From assembly GCA_964387645.1 (NCBI GenBank), contig CAYLYM010000151.1:1-7390 (forward strand): a stretch of DNA of 7,390 bases. The letters are read 5' to 3'. A program made the position numbers and the translations under genes. The notes under the pieces were generated by a model, which saw nothing but the letters and a program-made list of their open reading frames with translations, had not been told where the DNA came from and did not search any database. Origin of the DNA: CAYLYM01 sp964387645 (GTDB lineage: Bacteria > Calditrichota > Calditrichia > RBG-13-44-9). This document shows, piece by piece, positions 6,715 to 7,390 of the stretch; positions within the stretch are counted from its first letter, which is position 1; each line of letters opens with the position of its first letter.

Positions 6715-7155
6715 ATGGAACGAACTAAACTTACAGAGCAAGACCGAGAATTACTAAAAGAGGCCATCGAGACCTCAGACCGCCTATATCTCGAAAGAAT
6801 TCAAGAGGTAGCTGCAGCGGTACGCACGGCAAGCGGAGAGGTATTCTCCGGGATACATTTCGAAACAACAGTTGGCTGGGCCAATATCTGTGGAGAAGTT
6901 GCTGCGATTTGCTGCATGGTTTCGGCTGGCCACCGTGATTTGGATACCATCGTAGCCGTCTGGAGGGGCCCAGGCGGCCAGCACTTCTTGCTTCCGCCCT
7001 GCGGTAGATGCCGTGAGGTCATCAGCGATTTCAACCGGGAGGCGTGGGTTATCGTTAGTACAAAGGCAAATCCCTGGCAAGTAGGCTCTATCGATCATCC
7101 CTGCAAAGTACGGGTATCTGATTTGCTTCCCTTGAAGCCTCCTAAGGATTGGTAG
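6715..7155 (+). CDS. Cytidine deaminase-like protein (blasticidin-S deaminase type)
   Basis: The 146-residue protein has the zinc-dependent deaminase signature: CGE (Cys59, Gly60, Glu61) in place of the usual C/H-A-E, and PPCGRCREV (94-102) with Cys96 and Cys99. Cys59, Cys96 and Cys99 would bind zinc, and Glu61 would shuttle the proton in hydrolytic deamination. GIHFET (46-51) sits where classical cytidine deaminases have N-x-E for the nucleoside; Glu50 is kept and Asn is replaced by His48. The layout and the VSDLLP end (134-139) recall blasticidin-S deaminase, so the substrate may be cytidine or a nucleoside-like compound. GAGAGGA (6704-6710) lies 4 bases before ATG. G+C is far above its neighbours (68% at 6961-7020 by count), a sign of transfer. 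It lies between attC-like motifs and beside a transposase relic. Resistance or detoxification is possible but unproven. Confidence 0.85.
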   Translation: MERTKLTEQDRELLKEAIETSDRLYLERIQEVAAAVRTASGEVFSGIHFETTVGWANICGEVAAICCMVSAGHRDLDTIVAVWRGPGGQHFLLPPCGRCREVISDFNREAWVIVSTKANPWQVGSIDHPCKVRVSDLLPLKPPKDW

Positions 7156-7158
7156 AAA

Positions 7159-7224
7159 ATATAACCACAGAGTGAAGCAAATTGCTCCACAACGACCGCT
7201 GACTCTAACCATTAATGGTTGGAA
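7159..7224 (+). other. attC-like site after the deaminase gene
   Basis: ATATAAC (7159-7165) begins 3 bases after the stop codon and is the exact reverse complement of GTTATAT (6687-6693) before the gene. Inside, AGAGT-ga-AGC (7169-7178) can pair with GCT-g-ACTCT (7198-7206), giving an imperfect stem with one extra base on the left arm, as in attC sites. AACCA (7163-7167) can pair with TGGTT (7216-7220), ending in a GTTGGAA core. The length of 66 bases is in the attC range. Against it, the spacers are asymmetric (1 versus 9 bases), the R' does not fit GTTRRRY fully, and an alternative hairpin GTGAAGCAA/TTGCTCCAC-like (7172-7190) competes. Confidence 0.3.
7207..7220. repeat. 14-base perfect palindrome
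   Basis: AACCATTAATGGTT is fully self-complementary. It lies between the deaminase gene and the transposase relic, close to where both recognisable segments end. It may be part of the attC-like site, an element end or a binding site. Confidence 0.45.
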
Positions 7225-7240
7225 TATTCTTACTGTCTAT

Positions 7241-7390
7241 CTACTGAAATTTATTGACCAGCCGGTGGAGATGTCCGCTTTGTTTGAGGACGTATAGTCT
7301 GCTTAAATTGGCAATAATTCGTTATCCGGGTTGACCATTATCCCAATAGGAGTCGACCAGTTTGAGGTTCTTATAACCTCTTGATGTAAA
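7241..7390 (-). pseudogene. IS1634-family transposase, N-terminal fragment with internal stop
   Basis: Reading the minus strand from the window edge in one frame gives TSRGYKNLKLVDSYWDNGQP, then G, a TAA stop at 7322-7324, then RIIANLSRLYVLKQSGHLHR and LVNKFQ, ending at TAG 7241-7243. This matches the N-terminal region of IS1634-type (IS4-related) transposases, which typically run y-x-L-x-L-V-E-S-Y-x-x-x-G-K-x-R-Q-R-V-I-A-N-L-G-R-L-x-E-L-x-x-S-G-K-L-x-R-L. The TAA falls where Gln is usual, one base change from CAA. The catalytic DDE core should follow toward lower coordinates but is absent; deaminase sequence is there instead. The copy is therefore truncated and dead; its extreme N-terminus lies outside the window. 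Assignment is from memory of the family pattern. Confidence 0.72.

Noticed and set aside
6784..7212. 142-codon minus-strand frame opposite the deaminase gene (and a 77-codon one at 6801-7034)
   Set aside because: Both are antisense shadows produced by the GC-rich deaminase gene, whose motifs on the plus strand are unmistakable.
7252..7335. Plus-strand reading with a CPLC zinc-ribbon-like motif
   Set aside because: Only one Cys pair is present, it ends at a stop, and the minus-strand IS1634-like reading of the same bases is far more convincing.
7364..7380. GAGGTT-cttat-AACCTC hairpin at the window end
   Set aside because: It lies within the transposase-like coding fragment and is not followed by a T-run, so it is probably incidental to the codons there.
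1..7390. CRISPR array, tRNA, rRNA, phage or toxin-antitoxin genes
   Set aside because: No regularly spaced repeats, cloverleaf patterns, rRNA signatures or matching protein motifs were seen on either strand.

Overview
The window comes from an AT-rich bacterial genome. One 60-base line inside the flippase gene is 25% G+C by count. Several genes have recognisable Shine-Dalgarno sites, and TTG starts are used. I cannot place the organism taxonomically; an uncultured or poorly sampled lineage is possible but nothing here proves it.

Positions 1-4764 (minus strand) are part of a surface-polysaccharide locus. In transcription order it holds a GT4-type GT-B glycosyltransferase (4761-3622), a Wzx-like flippase of the MOP superfamily (3149-1842), a GT2 glycosyltransferase with rhamnosyltransferase-like motifs (1618-512), and a second GT-B glycosyltransferase that starts with TTG at 515 and runs off the window at 1. 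The last two overlap by 4 bases (TTGA) and are surely co-translated. The expected scheme is that the transferases build a lipid-linked oligosaccharide on the inner face of the membrane and the flippase turns it outward. The locus is loosely packed: gaps of 472 and 223 bases separate the first three genes, and the larger gap may contain decayed coding sequence.

Positions 4765-5671 are about 900 bases without a convincing gene. They hold nested inverted repeats, a small palindrome, a weak 33-codon reading frame on the minus strand and two extended -10 promoter candidates facing the next gene.

Positions 5672-6520 (plus strand) encode a membrane-anchored protein that I recognise as the DUF6544/DUF6920 type, function unknown. 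It is not obviously linked to the sugar genes.

Positions 6521-7390 look like an acquisition zone. A cytidine/blasticidin-S deaminase-like gene (6715-7155) is strikingly richer in G+C than the rest (68% in one 60-base line). It starts 27 bases after a GCGTTATAT motif. That motif's core, GTTATAT, is the exact reverse complement of ATATAAC just after the stop codon, an arrangement that resembles an integron gene cassette between attC-like sites. Beyond it, on the minus strand, lies the broken N-terminal part of an IS1634-family transposase with an internal stop (7241-7390). The best leads are the cassette-like deaminase and the transposase relic; the rest is ordinary for a polysaccharide region.
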